From contig NZ_WHOY01000031.1 of the NCBI RefSeq assembly GCF_009765445.1, positions 917,708-981,707 of the forward strand: DNA of 64,000 nucleotides, in the 5' to 3' direction. The notes beneath the pieces were generated by a model, which ran no database searches, was not told where the DNA came from, and saw only the letters and a list, made by a program, of their open reading frames with translations. Shown piece by piece: positions 8,596 to 20,522 of the stretch. The first letter of the stretch is position 1. Each line of letters opens with the position of its first letter. The DNA is from Pantoea sp. BAV 3049. Lineage in GTDB: Bacteria; Pseudomonadota; Gammaproteobacteria; Enterobacterales; Enterobacteriaceae. Made by a program: the position numbers and the translations under genes.

Positions 8596-9975
8596 CTATT
8601 TCAGCAGACGTGCCCGGCAGGATTTACCTTTGATTTTAACCTGTTGCAGCTGCTTCATTGCCTGACGGGCGCTGTCGTGACGGATAGCCACGTACGCCTG
8701 AGTTGCCGCAATATCAATTTTACCAATCGCATCACCGCTCAGACCGGCCTCTCCGGTCAGCGCACCGAGAATATCCCCCGGACGAATTTTCGCTTTCTTG
8801 CCGCCGTCAATGCTCAGCGTTGCCATTTCAGCCAGCAGCGGCTGGGGCCTGACCGCTTTCAGCGCCGAAACGCCATCCCAGCTCAGCTTCTGAGCCAGGA
8901 ACTCTTCCAGCGCATGAGCACGCACCATCTCATCGGGCGAGACGAAGCTGATCGCTGACCCTTCTGCACCGGCACGGGCAGTACGACCAATGCGGTGAAC
9001 GTGTACTTCCGGGTCGAAAGAGAGCTGATAGTTCACCACCATGGCCAGCGACTTAATATCCAGCCCACGGGCCGCGACATCCGTAGCCACCAGCACCCGG
9101 CAGCTGCCGTTAGCGAAGCGGATCAGCACCTGATCGCGGTCACGCTGCTCCAGATCGCCATGCAGCGCCAGCGCGCTGATCTGACTGTTCTCCAGCGTGT
9201 GGGCAATGTCATCGCATTCACGTTTGGTGTTACAGAACACCACGCAGGACGATGGCTTCTGCTCACTGAGTAAACCAATCAGCGCGGGCAGCTTCTCACG
9301 GGCGCTGGCTTCATAAAACTTCTGCTCAATCGCCGGCAAATCCGAAACAACGTCGGTTTCCACGGTCAGCGGGTCGCGTTGAATACGCTGGCTGATCTTC
9401 GCAATATCCTGCGGCCAGGTCGCGGAAAACAGCAGCGTCTGACGTGATGCCGGGCAATGACCCATTACCGTATCAATATCATCGCGAAAACCCATCTCCA
9501 GCATCCGATCCGCCTCATCCAGCACCAGTGTTTTCAACTGGTCCAGCTTTAGCGTCTCACGCTGCAGGTGATCGAGGATACGGCCAGGAGTGCCCACCAC
9601 AATGTGCGGCGCATGCACCAGCGAGTCCCGCTGAGCGCCCATTGGCTGCCCGCCGCAAAGGGTAAGAATTTTGATGTTGGCGGTAAAGCGCGCCAGACGA
9701 CGCAGCTCTTTAGCCACCTGATCGGCCAGCTCCCGGGTCGGGCACAGCACCAGCGACTGGGTGACAAACTGAGTGGCATCTATGCGCTGCATCACGCCAA
9801 GCCCGAAGGCTGCTGTTTTGCCACTGCCGGTTTTGGCCTGCGCGCGAACGTCACGCCCTTCCAGAATAGCCGGCAGCGCCGCTGCCTGAATCGGGGTCAT
9901 GGTGTGGTAGCCAAGTTCGTTCAGATTATCGATCTGGCTGGCTGGTAGTGAAGTCAGGGTTGAAAAAGCGGTCAC
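8596..9975 (-). CDS. dbpA: ATP-dependent RNA helicase DbpA
   Basis: 459 residues (E. coli 457). DEAD-box order is complete: the Q motif (MTPIQAAALP), Walker A AKTGSGKT, PTRELA, TPGR, VLDEADRMLEMGF, SAT, and in the second RecA domain ATDVAARGLD and HRIGRTARAG. The final ~75 residues form the RNA-recognition domain that binds hairpin 92 of 23S rRNA, so the role is late 50S ribosome assembly. The protein starts MTAFSTL as in relatives. The gene is monocistronic; a forward antisense ORF in its 5' half is a shadow. Confidence 0.96.
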   Translation of the reverse strand: MTAFSTLTSLPASQIDNLNELGYHTMTPIQAAALPAILEGRDVRAQAKTGSGKTAAFGLGVMQRIDATQFVTQSLVLCPTRELADQVAKELRRLARFTANIKILTLCGGQPMGAQRDSLVHAPHIVVGTPGRILDHLQRETLKLDQLKTLVLDEADRMLEMGFRDDIDTVMGHCPASRQTLLFSATWPQDIAKISQRIQRDPLTVETDVVSDLPAIEQKFYEASAREKLPALIGLLSEQKPSSCVVFCNTKRECDDIAHTLENSQISALALHGDLEQRDRDQVLIRFANGSCRVLVATDVAARGLDIKSLAMVVNYQLSFDPEVHVHRIGRTARAGAEGSAISFVSPDEMVRAHALEEFLAQKLSWDGVSALKAVRPQPLLAEMATLSIDGGKKAKIRPGDILGALTGEAGLSGDAIGKIDIAATQAYVAIRHDSARQAMKQLQQVKIKGKSCRARLLK

Positions 9976-10377
9976 AAATTACTCTCTGAGAAAACCGGAG
10001 GGAGGATTGTGGCTGAGTGTAGCAGAAAACCGTTGCCAGCCGTTACAGGCACGGGCGGTTTTCTCCCGGGATGGCCATTAGGCCACAGAGAGAATGTGCA
10101 GAACAGGCCGGGTTGTTTAATTATTGCTGCGATAATGCCCTTTCCTTAAATAAACCTTAAACAGAATTAAATTAGCGTTAAGAATGGGTTTAAATGCAGC
10201 AATGAATTTAAAACTTAAATGAATGACACCTTGTAACCATGGAAAGAAACGGAAACATACTTCTTTGCATTTAAGAATTAACTTATGAGTAAGAATTTAT
10301 TGCTGTGATAATCTTTCATTGCATTTCTGCAGCAGGTTTATTTTCGTCTTCAGCTTTTGTAATAAAGGGAGTACGCC
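9976..10377. other. 402-base AT-rich intergenic region with phased TTAAA blocks
   Basis: No gene seen here. The right two thirds are markedly AT-rich. TTAA(A) blocks begin at 10146, 10157, 10167, 10178 and 10190, that is every 10-12 bases, one helical turn. The first two form CTTAAA-N5-CTTAAA, which resembles the direct-repeat site of PmrA/BasR response regulators (CTTAAT-N5-CTTAAT type). More such blocks follow at 10207 and 10215. This could be an activator site, an intrinsically bent tract, or H-NS-type DNA controlling the phosphatase gene downstream. No secure -10/-35 pair was identified. Confidence 0.4.
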
Positions 10378-11235
10378 GTGAGTTTTTTCCATGTACTGTT
10401 GCTTGCTGTTGTTCAGGGGCTGGCCGAACTGTTGCCCGTTTCCAGCTCGGCGCACGTGATTATGACAGAAAAGTTACTGGGACTGGACCCCAGCGCACCG
10501 GACATGACACTCCTTCTGGTGATGTTACACACAGGAACCATGTTTGCCGTCATTGTTTATTTCTGGAAAAGTTGGGTGGAGACTTATTTCAGCTCAGGTC
10601 AGGCTTTTAAAAAGAACGCGATATTAATTATCCTTGCGACGCTCTGTACCGGCATTGTCGGCCTGATATTAATGAAGGCAATTGAATCTTATTATGCGAA
10701 AATCCATCCCGGCTTCCAGATTGAAATGTTATTTGGCAACAGTACCCTGATTGCCTGCGGTTTGCTGGCGGCAGGGATACTGATTATTGTTTCTTCGAAA
10801 CTTAAAGAAAAGAAAGACGGCGAATTAACGCTGAAAAGTGCGGCGATTATTGGTGTGGTCCAGGGGCTGTGTCTGCCCTTCCGGGGTTTCTCACGCTCCG
10901 GGGCAACAATTTCTGCCGGTCTGTCGGCCGGTGTAGCCCGCAAGCGTGTGGAGGAGTTCAGTTTCGCACTGGCCGTAGTGCTGACTCCGGCAGTGATCGT
11001 GAAAGAAGTTTATCGGGTTTACAAAGACGGTCAGGCTGCCGTGACATCCGGAGCGGGAGCTGCGACCGGTGCAATGCACGGCGTAGTGGTTCCTTCTCTG
11101 ATCGGTATGGTATTCAGTTTCCTCGCGGGCCTGCTGGCACTGCGCTGGCTTTCTCGCTGGCTGGAGCATGACAGATGGCACCTGTTTGGTGGTTACTGTA
11201 TTTTCGCTGCGGTGATGGTTTACTGGCTGGGATAA
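10378..11235 (+). CDS. UppP/BacA-family undecaprenyl-diphosphate phosphatase (paralogue)
   Basis: 285-residue polytopic membrane protein starting with GTG at 10378 behind AAAGGGAG. The two signature stretches of the BacA/UppP family are present: GLAELLPVSSSAHV near the N-terminus (consensus EGLTEFLPVSSTGHL) and RGFSRSGATISAGLSAGV in the middle (consensus PGTSRSGATI). The family removes one phosphate from undecaprenyl diphosphate on the outer face of the membrane, recycling the lipid carrier and giving bacitracin tolerance. The usual uppP is elsewhere in enterobacteria, so this is likely a second copy. Departures: the first glutamate of the usual EGLTE is Gln (QGLAE), and PFRG replaces the usual PG, so activity or substrate may differ. 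Monocistronic, with a strong terminator. Confidence 0.82.
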   Translation: MSFFHVLLLAVVQGLAELLPVSSSAHVIMTEKLLGLDPSAPDMTLLLVMLHTGTMFAVIVYFWKSWVETYFSSGQAFKKNAILIILATLCTGIVGLILMKAIESYYAKIHPGFQIEMLFGNSTLIACGLLAAGILIIVSSKLKEKKDGELTLKSAAIIGVVQGLCLPFRGFSRSGATISAGLSAGVARKRVEEFSFALAVVLTPAVIVKEVYRVYKDGQAAVTSGAGAATGAMHGVVVPSLIGMVFSFLAGLLALRWLSRWLEHDRWHLFGGYCIFAAVMVYWLG

Positions 11236-11250
11236 TCTGACTGACCAAAT

Positions 11251-11288
11251 AAAAAGGCCGCTGCATATCACCTGCAGCGGCCTTTTTT
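11251..11288. terminator. Bidirectional terminator between the phosphatase gene and ttcA
   Basis: Long stem AAAAAGGCCGCTGCA / TGCAGCGGCCTTTTT with a 7-base loop and T/A runs on both sides, serving two convergent genes. Confidence 0.9.
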
Positions 11289-11301
11289 AATCGCTTCAGA
11301 T

Positions 11302-12198
11302 TCAGATATTGGCGACGTTAATAAAGAGAGACTCGTCAATATTGGTTGAAGAGACCGTTGCCTCGGTAAAGGCATATTCCGCCCTGTCTCCGGTACGGTC
11401 CAGCGGCAGCTGTTCAAAATCAAACAGGTTTTTATCAGCCAGCTGGCTTGGGCTGACATGCTGCAGGGATTTAAACACGCTTTCCACGCGGCCCGGATCC
11501 TTACGGTCCCATTCTGTCAGCATCCCTTTCACCGCCTGGCGCTGTAGATTCTCCTGAGAACCACAAAGATTACAGGGGATAATCGGGAAGTCTTTCTGTT
11601 CCGCGTAGCGGATCAAATCTTTTTCACGGCAATAGGTCAGCGGCCTGATCACCACGTTACGTCCATCATCGGAACGCAACTTGGGAGGCATTGCCTTCAT
11701 TTTCGCGCCGTGAAACATATTCAGGAACAGCGTCTCAACGATGTCATCCATATGGTGACCCAGTGCAATTTTGGTCGCGCCAATTTTCTCAGCAAAGGAG
11801 TACAGCGTTCCCCTGCGCAGGCGTGAACATAATCCGCAGGTTGTCTTGCCTTCCGGAATCTTCTCTTTCACCACGGAATAAGTGTCTTTATCCACAATAT
11901 AATAAGGGATATCAAGACTGCTGAGATAGGCTGGCAGAATATGCTCCGGGAAGCCCGGCTGTTTCTGGTCCAGATTGACGGCAATCACCTCGAAACGAAT
12001 CGGGGCGGCTTTTTTCAGACTGAGCAGAATGTCCAGCATGGCGAACGAATCTTTGCCGCCGCTCATGCAGGCCATCACCACATCGCCCTCTTCGATCATG
12101 TTGTAATCGGTGATGGCATTGCCGACGTTTCGCCTCAGGCGCTTCTGCAGCTTATTGAACTCGAGGGTGTCTTTTCTTGTATCTTCTTGATTCATCAT
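11302..12198 (-). CDS. ttcA: tRNA 2-thiocytidine synthetase TtcA
   Basis: 298 residues from the ATG at 12198. The frame could be extended to a TTG at 12252, but that lacks a ribosome site and adds residues absent from E. coli TtcA. The enzyme thiolates C32 of several tRNAs using an iron-sulfur cluster and ATP. Visible: the PP-loop SGGKDS (ATP binding), the CGLCSR pair of cysteines, [14 protein letters not shown], and a third cysteine region CNLCGS. The C-terminus is shorter than in E. coli but the core is intact. Convergent with the upstream phosphatase gene; close to fnrS and zntB, as in other enterobacteria. Confidence 0.93.
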   Translation of the reverse strand: MMNQEDTRKDTLEFNKLQKRLRRNVGNAITDYNMIEEGDVVMACMSGGKDSFAMLDILLSLKKAAPIRFEVIAVNLDQKQPGFPEHILPAYLSSLDIPYYIVDKDTYSVVKEKIPEGKTTCGLCSRLRRGTLYSFAEKIGATKIALGHHMDDIVETLFLNMFHGAKMKAMPPKLRSDDGRNVVIRPLTYCREKDLIRYAEQKDFPIIPCNLCGSQENLQRQAVKGMLTEWDRKDPGRVESVFKSLQHVSPSQLADKNLFDFEQLPLDRTGDRAEYAFTEATVSSTNIDESLFINVANI

Positions 12199-12320
12199 AT
12201 TTAAATTTGAAGACTGCACGGATGCAACCTGTACCTGACTGATTTCGGGCAATTATACTTTTTTTTAGAAAAGGTTGAAACAGAGTGCGCCCTGTCGAAC
12301 GGTGGTGAAGGTATCAACTG

Positions 12321-12350
12321 GCCGGTTGGCAGCCTTACCTGCCAACCGGC
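12321..12350. repeat. Perfect 12-bp inverted repeat before the proline-rich ORF stop
   Basis: GCCGGTTGGCAG / CTGCCAACCGGC with a 6-base loop. It lies downstream (reverse strand) of the small proline-rich gene, just past its stop, and may end its transcript, but a U-tract is lacking. Confidence 0.55.
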
Positions 12351-12359
12351 TGAGTATTC

Positions 12360-12512
12360 TTACATATGGGGTGGTGGGTCAAGGATCGGATCCGGATCGG
12401 AGGGCGGCGGATCGGGCATCGGTTGTGGTGTCGGGATGGGCTCGGGGATCGGAACAGGTTCGGTGGGGATCTCAGAAGCTCGTGGAGTATCCATTTTCAT
12501 GGCTGAATTCAT
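12360..12512 (-). CDS. Small proline-rich protein, unknown function
   Basis: 50 residues from the ATG at 12512, chosen because AGGAGGA stands right before it. After MNSAMKMDTPRASEIP the sequence is almost only Pro, Glu/Asp and Ile/Pro pairs (PVPIPEPIPTPQPMPDPPP...), with no transmembrane or signal segment, so an extended polyproline-like chain is expected. I do not recognise the family. The strong ribosome site is the main argument that it is translated. It lies immediately downstream of fnrS on the same strand, separated by the sRNA terminator. Confidence 0.55.
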   Translation of the reverse strand: MNSAMKMDTPRASEIPTEPVPIPEPIPTPQPMPDPPPSDPDPILDPPPHM

Positions 12513-12578
12513 GTCTTCCTCCTCTTTTCTGGCATGAACCTTAAGCATAGGCACGCTGGCCAGTGCTGGCAAATGCAC

Positions 12579-12695
12579 AAAAAAAAGCCGGTAATCACCG
12601 GCTTGTACGAATCAAATGTGCTATGCAGTAATTCAAAAAAGGAAGTAAGACAATATGGAGCGCAACGCCCATCGCTTGACGTTGCATTCACCTGC
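12579..12695 (-). ncRNA. fnrS: FnrS, FNR-activated Hfq-dependent sRNA
   Basis: Read on the reverse strand, the segment begins GCAGGTGAATGCAACG, continues with GATGGGCGTTGCGCTCC, then TACTTCCTTTTTTGAATTACTGC and ends in a terminator (AAGCCGGT-GATT-ACCGGCTT plus T8). This matches E. coli FnrS nearly base for base in its first ~85 nt; only the terminator stem differs in sequence. In E. coli FnrS is made anaerobically and represses mRNAs of aerobic enzymes such as sodB. The position between the ttcA/dbpA side and zntB is the E. coli location. The FNR site upstream supports the same control. Confidence 0.94.
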
Positions 12696-12730
12696 GAAAA
12701 AGAGTTTGCCTCAGCTGTGACGGGTTTTTA

Positions 12731-12744
12731 TTGATGTTGATCAG
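12731..12744 (-). promoter_or_regulatory. FNR-binding site of fnrS
   Basis: TTGATGTTGATCAG, one mismatch from TTGAT-N4-ATCAA, centred about 42 bases upstream of the expected fnrS start at 12695: the class II FNR activator position. Confidence 0.85.
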
Positions 12745-12791
12745 CTTTAAGGCCCCTTTTACGCCCTTTCCCATAATGCCTGCTGTACTTT

Positions 12792-13775
12792 CTATAACCA
12801 TTTACGTCGCCTTAACCACCACGCAACACCCAGCACCAGTAATACTAACAGCAAGCAGAATGCGCCAAAGCCATAGTGCCAGCCTCCGCCAGGAATGCCG
12901 CCAAGGTTGACGCCAAACAGCCCGGTAAGGAAGGTGGTGGGCAGGAAGACCATCGCCAGTAACGACATAGTGTAAGTGCGTCGGTTCATCGCTTCCGCCA
13001 TGACGGTGCTGATTTCGTCGGCCAGCACTGCCGTCCTCGCCACGCTGGCATCCAGATCGTCCAACCCACGCCCTAACCGGTCGGAAATATCCTGCATACG
13101 ACGGCGATCATCATCACTCATCCACGGCAGGCGCTCACTGGCGATACGGGAAAATACGTCGCGCTGCGGAGCCATATAGCGACGCATAATGATTAACTGC
13201 TTGCGGATCAACGCCAGCTCTCCTCTTGGCGGCACCTGCTGGTCCACCACGGCATCCTCAAGATCGATAATTTTATCATGCAGCTGCTCGATAAATTCAC
13301 TGGTATGATCGGTCAGTGCATCGCAAACCTCCACCAGCCAGCTTCCGCCATTCACCGGCCCATTACCGTTTTGCAGGTCGGTCAGGACTTCATCAATCGC
13401 GAAAACTTTACGCTGACGGGTGGAAACAATCAGCCTGTCGTTAATAAATACGCGGATCACCACCAGCTGGTCCGGACGTGACTCGCTGTTCAGGTTCACG
13501 CTGCGTAGCGTAATCATGGTGCCATCCCCCAGACGGTTCACGCGCGGACGCATGCTGTCGCCGCCCAGCGCATCCCGCACCGCGTCAGGCAACAGCGGAG
13601 TGGACACCAGCCAGTCTGCACTTTCACGGTGGGTATAATTCAGGTGCAGCCAGCAGGGCTTATCGCAGTGAATCACATCTTTATCGTCAATGGGAATTAA
13701 CCCACCTTTGCCATCAAGCTGGCAGGAAATTATGGCGTCCGATATCTGTAGATCTTTACCTTCAATGACGTCCAC
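12792..13775 (-). CDS. zntB: Zinc transport protein ZntB (CorA superfamily)
   Basis: The start is set at a GTG at 13775, preceded by GCGGAG at good spacing, which gives 327 residues, the E. coli length; a longer frame to 13904 adds 43 residues without similarity. A soluble N-terminal funnel domain is followed by a long helix and two C-terminal membrane helices. The CorA-family signature is present as GVN in [12 protein letters not shown]. ZntB is a pentameric inner-membrane zinc transporter; early work proposed efflux, later work proton-coupled uptake. Single gene, on the strand opposite to the bgl genes that follow. Confidence 0.93.
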   Translation of the reverse strand: MDVIEGKDLQISDAIISCQLDGKGGLIPIDDKDVIHCDKPCWLHLNYTHRESADWLVSTPLLPDAVRDALGGDSMRPRVNRLGDGTMITLRSVNLNSESRPDQLVVIRVFINDRLIVSTRQRKVFAIDEVLTDLQNGNGPVNGGSWLVEVCDALTDHTSEFIEQLHDKIIDLEDAVVDQQVPPRGELALIRKQLIIMRRYMAPQRDVFSRIASERLPWMSDDDRRRMQDISDRLGRGLDDLDASVARTAVLADEISTVMAEAMNRRTYTMSLLAMVFLPTTFLTGLFGVNLGGIPGGGWHYGFGAFCLLLVLLVLGVAWWLRRRKWL

Positions 13776-13975
13776 AGCCACTCCGCATTTAATATTATCA
13801 ATATGATACAGTCTAGCCTGAGCCTGAGCCGATGCAAAATGGGCGTGTGAACGATAACCGTTAAAAAACGTATCAGTCTGCGAATAAAACCAGATCCGGC
13901 TCACGAATTACACATCCTCCTCACACCATTGCTTGTTATTTCCCGGCCAGTAAGGAAATATTCTCCCAGCTAAGA

Positions 13976-13998
13976 GGATTGTGACTGTTTAATCAGGC

Positions 13999-14004
<6 letters not shown>
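13976..14004 (+). promoter_or_regulatory. Ribonucleic antiterminator (RAT) site before bglF
   Basis: The 29-base segment starts GGATTGTGACTG and ends CAGGCAAAACC, matching the two conserved halves of the BglG/LicT RAT. Its 3' end overlaps the 5' arm of the terminator stem, so binding of the BglG dimer would block the terminator and let transcription reach bglF. Confidence 0.9.
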
Positions 14005-17415
<3,411 letters not shown>

Positions 17416-17423
17416 TGCCTCTC

Positions 17424-17445
17424 TGAGGGCAGTTCCCTGCCCTCA
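17424..17445 (+). terminator. Intercistronic hairpin between bglB and the porin gene
   Basis: 9-bp stem TGAGGGCAG / CTGCCCTCA with loop TTCC followed by an AT-rich but not pure-T tail. It could be a partial terminator that lowers porin expression relative to bglFB. Confidence 0.6.
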
Positions 17446-17525
17446 TTATTATTTAAACACGAAACCGGCTCCGGGAATTTATCCTGCATGGCCACTTATA
17501 ACTATAAGCTTTAAGCAAGGAATAA

Positions 17526-18974
17526 ATGATGAAACGGATCTCACATTATTTTTCAGAAATAAAGGACATCTTGTGTCCAGAGAATAACACTCACCTTTTA
17601 ACTGAGCGAAATAACCGAAAGTTTTTGAAGTTAACCCGCATCAGCACAATTATCATGTTTTTGCTCGCTGGAAACGTGGCGGCTTCTGCCCCTGAGTGGG
17701 ATGGATCCGCACTGGGCTTTACGCCGCCCGAAAAAGGCCTGTTCGGTGATATGTTGGGAGTCAGACCGATGCTGGAAGATAATGGTTTCTATTTTAATCT
17801 TGGTTATTTAAACCAAATCGCTTATAACAATTCCGGAGGGTATAACCCCGACCATCACACCGCTTATATTGATCAGGTTGCGCTGACCTTTCAGCAGGAT
17901 CTGGAAGCACTGACCGGTATTCCCGATGCCAAAATAGAGGGAAATATCGTTAACCGTAACCATGATGACAGCCTGACAACCCGACGTCTGCAGGATACCC
18001 GCATGGGCATTAACGATCTGGCGCAGGAGAGCTCCGGTTCAGGCTCAATTACGCGGCTGGGTTGGCTGACATTTTCCCGTAGCTTTGACGACCAGCGTCT
18101 GCACTGGCGCATTGGGATGATGAATAAGGTGCAGGACTTCGATCAGATTATCCCCTGCGATTTTCAGCTGCTCTCCCAGTGCGGCGGCAAATCGGCTAAC
18201 TCGCTGACGTGGTATAACTGGAATATCCATTATTGGGGCACCACTTTGCAGTACAAGCTGACCAGTGAGCTGACGCTGAAAGGCGGCGTTATGGAACAAA
18301 ACGCCTCTGCCACCTCGCGCAGACAGGCCTGGAATACCTCATCCAAAGGCACCCGAGGTTTCCTGCTGCCCGTCGAACTGGAGATGAAAACGCATTTCAA
18401 CGAGCTGCCGGGGATCTACAATCTGGGCATATTGTTTACCAATGCACCCCAGCAGGATCTCTATGCCGGTAAATCGCAGGAAACCGGCGCGGACGATCCG
18501 CAGGGTTATCGTCAGCATCACCGCACCTGGTTCCTCTATTCCGGCTTTAATCAGCAGCTCACCCGCCATCAGGATGACGCAACTCGCGGTCTCAGCACAT
18601 CGTGGAGCCTCGGTCTGGGCGACCAGCGTACCAATCCTTTGCATGTTGCCACTGCGGTTTCGCTGCGCTACAGCGGATTGCTGAATGCTCGTCCGAAAGA
18701 CTGGCTGGGGCTGGGCTTTTCGTGGATAAAAATGAGCAACAGCTATCGCCACAATCAGGAAACGTTAAATCAGCTCCAGGGCGTTGATGACTACAGCAAT
18801 CCACTGTACCAACCGCTGGCAGGCCATTCGGTCAATGCCGAACTCTATTACCGGATACATGCCACCAGCTGGCTGCAGCTGCAGCCAGGCCTGCAGTACT
18901 GGCATCGTCCTGGCGGAGTGAAAGAAACTCAGGATGCCTGGGTAACCGGCCTGAAAACAGTCGTCACCTTTTGA
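17526..18974 (+). CDS. OprB-family carbohydrate-selective porin
   Basis: 482 residues. A hydrophobic signal segment (STIIMFLLAGNVAASA) lies unusually far in, at about residues 40-55, after a 38-residue charged leader. The mature part starts near APEWDG, continues LGVRPMLEDNGFYFNLGYLN, and ends with a terminal beta-strand closing in Phe (LKTVVTF), as outer-membrane barrels do. The early repeats and final strands match the OprB porins (glucose and oligosaccharide channels) better than the LamB-type BglH usual in E. coli bgl operons. Its place after bglB implies uptake of beta-glucosides across the outer membrane. The long leader could also mean the true start is an internal TTG near 17625. Confidence 0.8.
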   Translation: MMKRISHYFSEIKDILCPENNTHLLTERNNRKFLKLTRISTIIMFLLAGNVAASAPEWDGSALGFTPPEKGLFGDMLGVRPMLEDNGFYFNLGYLNQIAYNNSGGYNPDHHTAYIDQVALTFQQDLEALTGIPDAKIEGNIVNRNHDDSLTTRRLQDTRMGINDLAQESSGSGSITRLGWLTFSRSFDDQRLHWRIGMMNKVQDFDQIIPCDFQLLSQCGGKSANSLTWYNWNIHYWGTTLQYKLTSELTLKGGVMEQNASATSRRQAWNTSSKGTRGFLLPVELEMKTHFNELPGIYNLGILFTNAPQQDLYAGKSQETGADDPQGYRQHHRTWFLYSGFNQQLTRHQDDATRGLSTSWSLGLGDQRTNPLHVATAVSLRYSGLLNARPKDWLGLGFSWIKMSNSYRHNQETLNQLQGVDDYSNPLYQPLAGHSVNAELYYRIHATSWLQLQPGLQYWHRPGGVKETQDAWVTGLKTVVTF

Positions 18975-18979
18975 TTAAC

Positions 18980-19013
18980 CAGGACCGGATGGGGCAACCC
19001 TGTCCCGGTCCTG
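18980..19013. terminator. Hairpin between convergent porin gene and bglG
   Basis: 9-bp stem CAGGACCGG / CCGGTCCTG, loop 16, directly between the two stop codons; no U-tract. Confidence 0.5.
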
Positions 19014-19014
19014 C

Positions 19015-19878
19015 TCAGGCTTCATCTTCACTCTCTTCCAGCGCCAGCGTCTCTTTTCTCACCCGTTCGATGTGGATGGTCAGAAACATCCGTTCTTCCG
19101 CTCCCAGTGCATATGACCAGGTCTTATGCACGTGGCTGTCGATTTTCTCTACGCAACGGTAAGCCTGTGGATAGCGGCTGCGTACCACGTCATGCAAAGA
19201 ATCATCATCGCTGTACACACCGCGCTTACCGAGCATCCGCTGGGCAAAAAACTTCAGATGGGTCACGAAGCGGTTGTAGCTGAGAGAGTCCGGCTGATAG
19301 TCAATTTTCAGCTGGTATCTGACGATATCGAGGATCTGCTGCATAAAGCCAGTAATATGTATCACTTCAGGCATATTGCTGTGCAGCTGAGCGTTAACCA
19401 GATGCAGGGCAATAAAGCCGGCTTCGTCCTGCTCCAGGCGGATGCCCAGCCGTTTTTCGATAATATCGAGGGCGCTGAGGCCAACGGCATACTCACGCGG
19501 ATAGAGCGTGCGGATCTCCCAGTTAAGAACGTTGCGCAGAGGGATATTTTCACGCTGGCGCTGCAGCGCAAAATTGATGTGATCGGTCAGACCAATCGCC
19601 AGACTCTCATGCAGATGACCGGTAAGCTCCTGTTTCACCATCGCGATAACACACTCACTGGTGGTAACCACCTCCAGCGGTATTTCAGACAGCAACTCGC
19701 TCAGCCGTCCCAGCAGTTCGCGGTTTTGCAGGGCAAAAACTTTTTCCACCGCAGCGGGATCGATGACCTCCCCTGCCTGCTTCTGGAAAGCCAGTCCCCG
19801 TCCCATTACGACCTGTTCTTTTCCCTGTGCATCGTGAACGATCGCCACGTTATTGTTGAGCACTTTTATAATCTTCAT
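19015..19878 (-). CDS. bglG: Transcriptional antiterminator BglG
   Basis: 287 residues: RNA-binding CAT domain (1-56; MKIIKVLNNNVAIV... GRGLAFQK) and two PTS regulation domains, with the conserved phosphorylatable histidines in TGHLHESLAIGLTDHI (PRD1) and in PRD2 (DSHVHKTW). The dimer binds the RAT and prevents the leader terminator; the PTS permease controls it by phosphorylation. Unlike E. coli, where bglG is the first gene of the operon, here it stands alone at the far end, convergent with bglFB-porin, with its own RAT and terminator, so it should control its own synthesis. Confidence 0.93.
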   Translation of the reverse strand: MKIIKVLNNNVAIVHDAQGKEQVVMGRGLAFQKQAGEVIDPAAVEKVFALQNRELLGRLSELLSEIPLEVVTTSECVIAMVKQELTGHLHESLAIGLTDHINFALQRQRENIPLRNVLNWEIRTLYPREYAVGLSALDIIEKRLGIRLEQDEAGFIALHLVNAQLHSNMPEVIHITGFMQQILDIVRYQLKIDYQPDSLSYNRFVTHLKFFAQRMLGKRGVYSDDDSLHDVVRSRYPQAYRCVEKIDSHVHKTWSYALGAEERMFLTIHIERVRKETLALEESEDEA

Positions 19879-19892
19879 ATCCTGGCCTGAAA

Positions 19893-19935
19893 ATAAAAAA
19901 ACCTGACCGCCGGAGAGGTCCGACTGCCAGGTTTT
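19893..19935 (-). terminator. Leader terminator of bglG
   Basis: On the reverse strand, AAAACCTG... pairs with ...CAGGTTTT, with further pairs GG(C)... inside, followed by a T-run, 15-20 bases before the bglG start. It overlaps the RAT. Confidence 0.82.
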
Positions 19936-19960
19936 GCCTGCAGCGAAGCAGTAACAATCC
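19930..19960 (-). promoter_or_regulatory. RAT site before bglG
   Basis: 31 bases on the reverse strand, starting GGATTGTTACTG and ending GCAGGCAAAACC; both halves match the RAT consensus exactly, better than the site before bglF. Predicts positive autoregulation of bglG. Confidence 0.92.
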
Positions 19961-20040
19961 AGACGCTACAGTAATTCATTACGCCCTGAGCTCAAGCGTG
20001 GGCCGTTGGTTCTGTGACGGCTCTCGAAAATTGCCGACCG

Positions 20041-20370
20041 TCAGCTCTGCTGCGCGGCTGCGCACTTGTTCTGTTCCAGCTGCTTCAACTGCCCCATACG
20101 TTCATCCGCATGTTTCTGCGCAAGGCTCTTCGCTACGCCATTGCCGATACCAAAATCGCCAAGGAAGCCCAGTACCGTCAGACCGTCAAACTGTCCGGTC
20201 TGATCAATTTTGATCTGTACCTGTTGCTGGTCAGCAATCTCCTTCTGTACGCCGCTGCAGTCCAGCTGCGTTGACTGCACCACGCTGACCGGTGGAGAGG
20301 AAGGATACTGTTTAAGCGCACAACCAGAAAGCAGTAAAACCACAGCAAATACCGAGCAAAACTTAAGCAT
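20041..20370 (-). CDS. Putative lipoprotein, unknown function
   Basis: 109 residues. The N-terminus MLKFCSVFAVVLLLSGCALK is a clear lipoprotein signal with Cys17 as the lipidated residue. The mature part contains a second Cys (LDCSGV) and a third near the C-terminus (NKCAAAQ), which may pair, and a glycine-rich middle (GFLGDFGIGNG) between Gln/Lys-rich helices. I do not recognise the family. It is alone between bglG and mppA on the reverse strand. Confidence 0.7.
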   Translation of the reverse strand: MLKFCSVFAVVLLLSGCALKQYPSSPPVSVVQSTQLDCSGVQKEIADQQQVQIKIDQTGQFDGLTVLGFLGDFGIGNGVAKSLAQKHADERMGQLKQLEQNKCAAAQQS

Positions 20371-20522
20371 ATAACACCCGAGCGCAAGATATGAACGTTA
20401 ACGGCACCAGTATCCGGCATCGCGTATAAATTGATGCGCAAAGCAACTGCAGTTACCGGTGGTTAATTGACCCATAGCACGCTGCGGCCAGAAGCCCCAG
20501 CCCCTGACCGATATTGCGGTGA

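Noticed and set aside
12509..12734. Two short ORFs on both strands
   Set aside because: They cover fnrS and its terminator; base conservation with FnrS explains the DNA.
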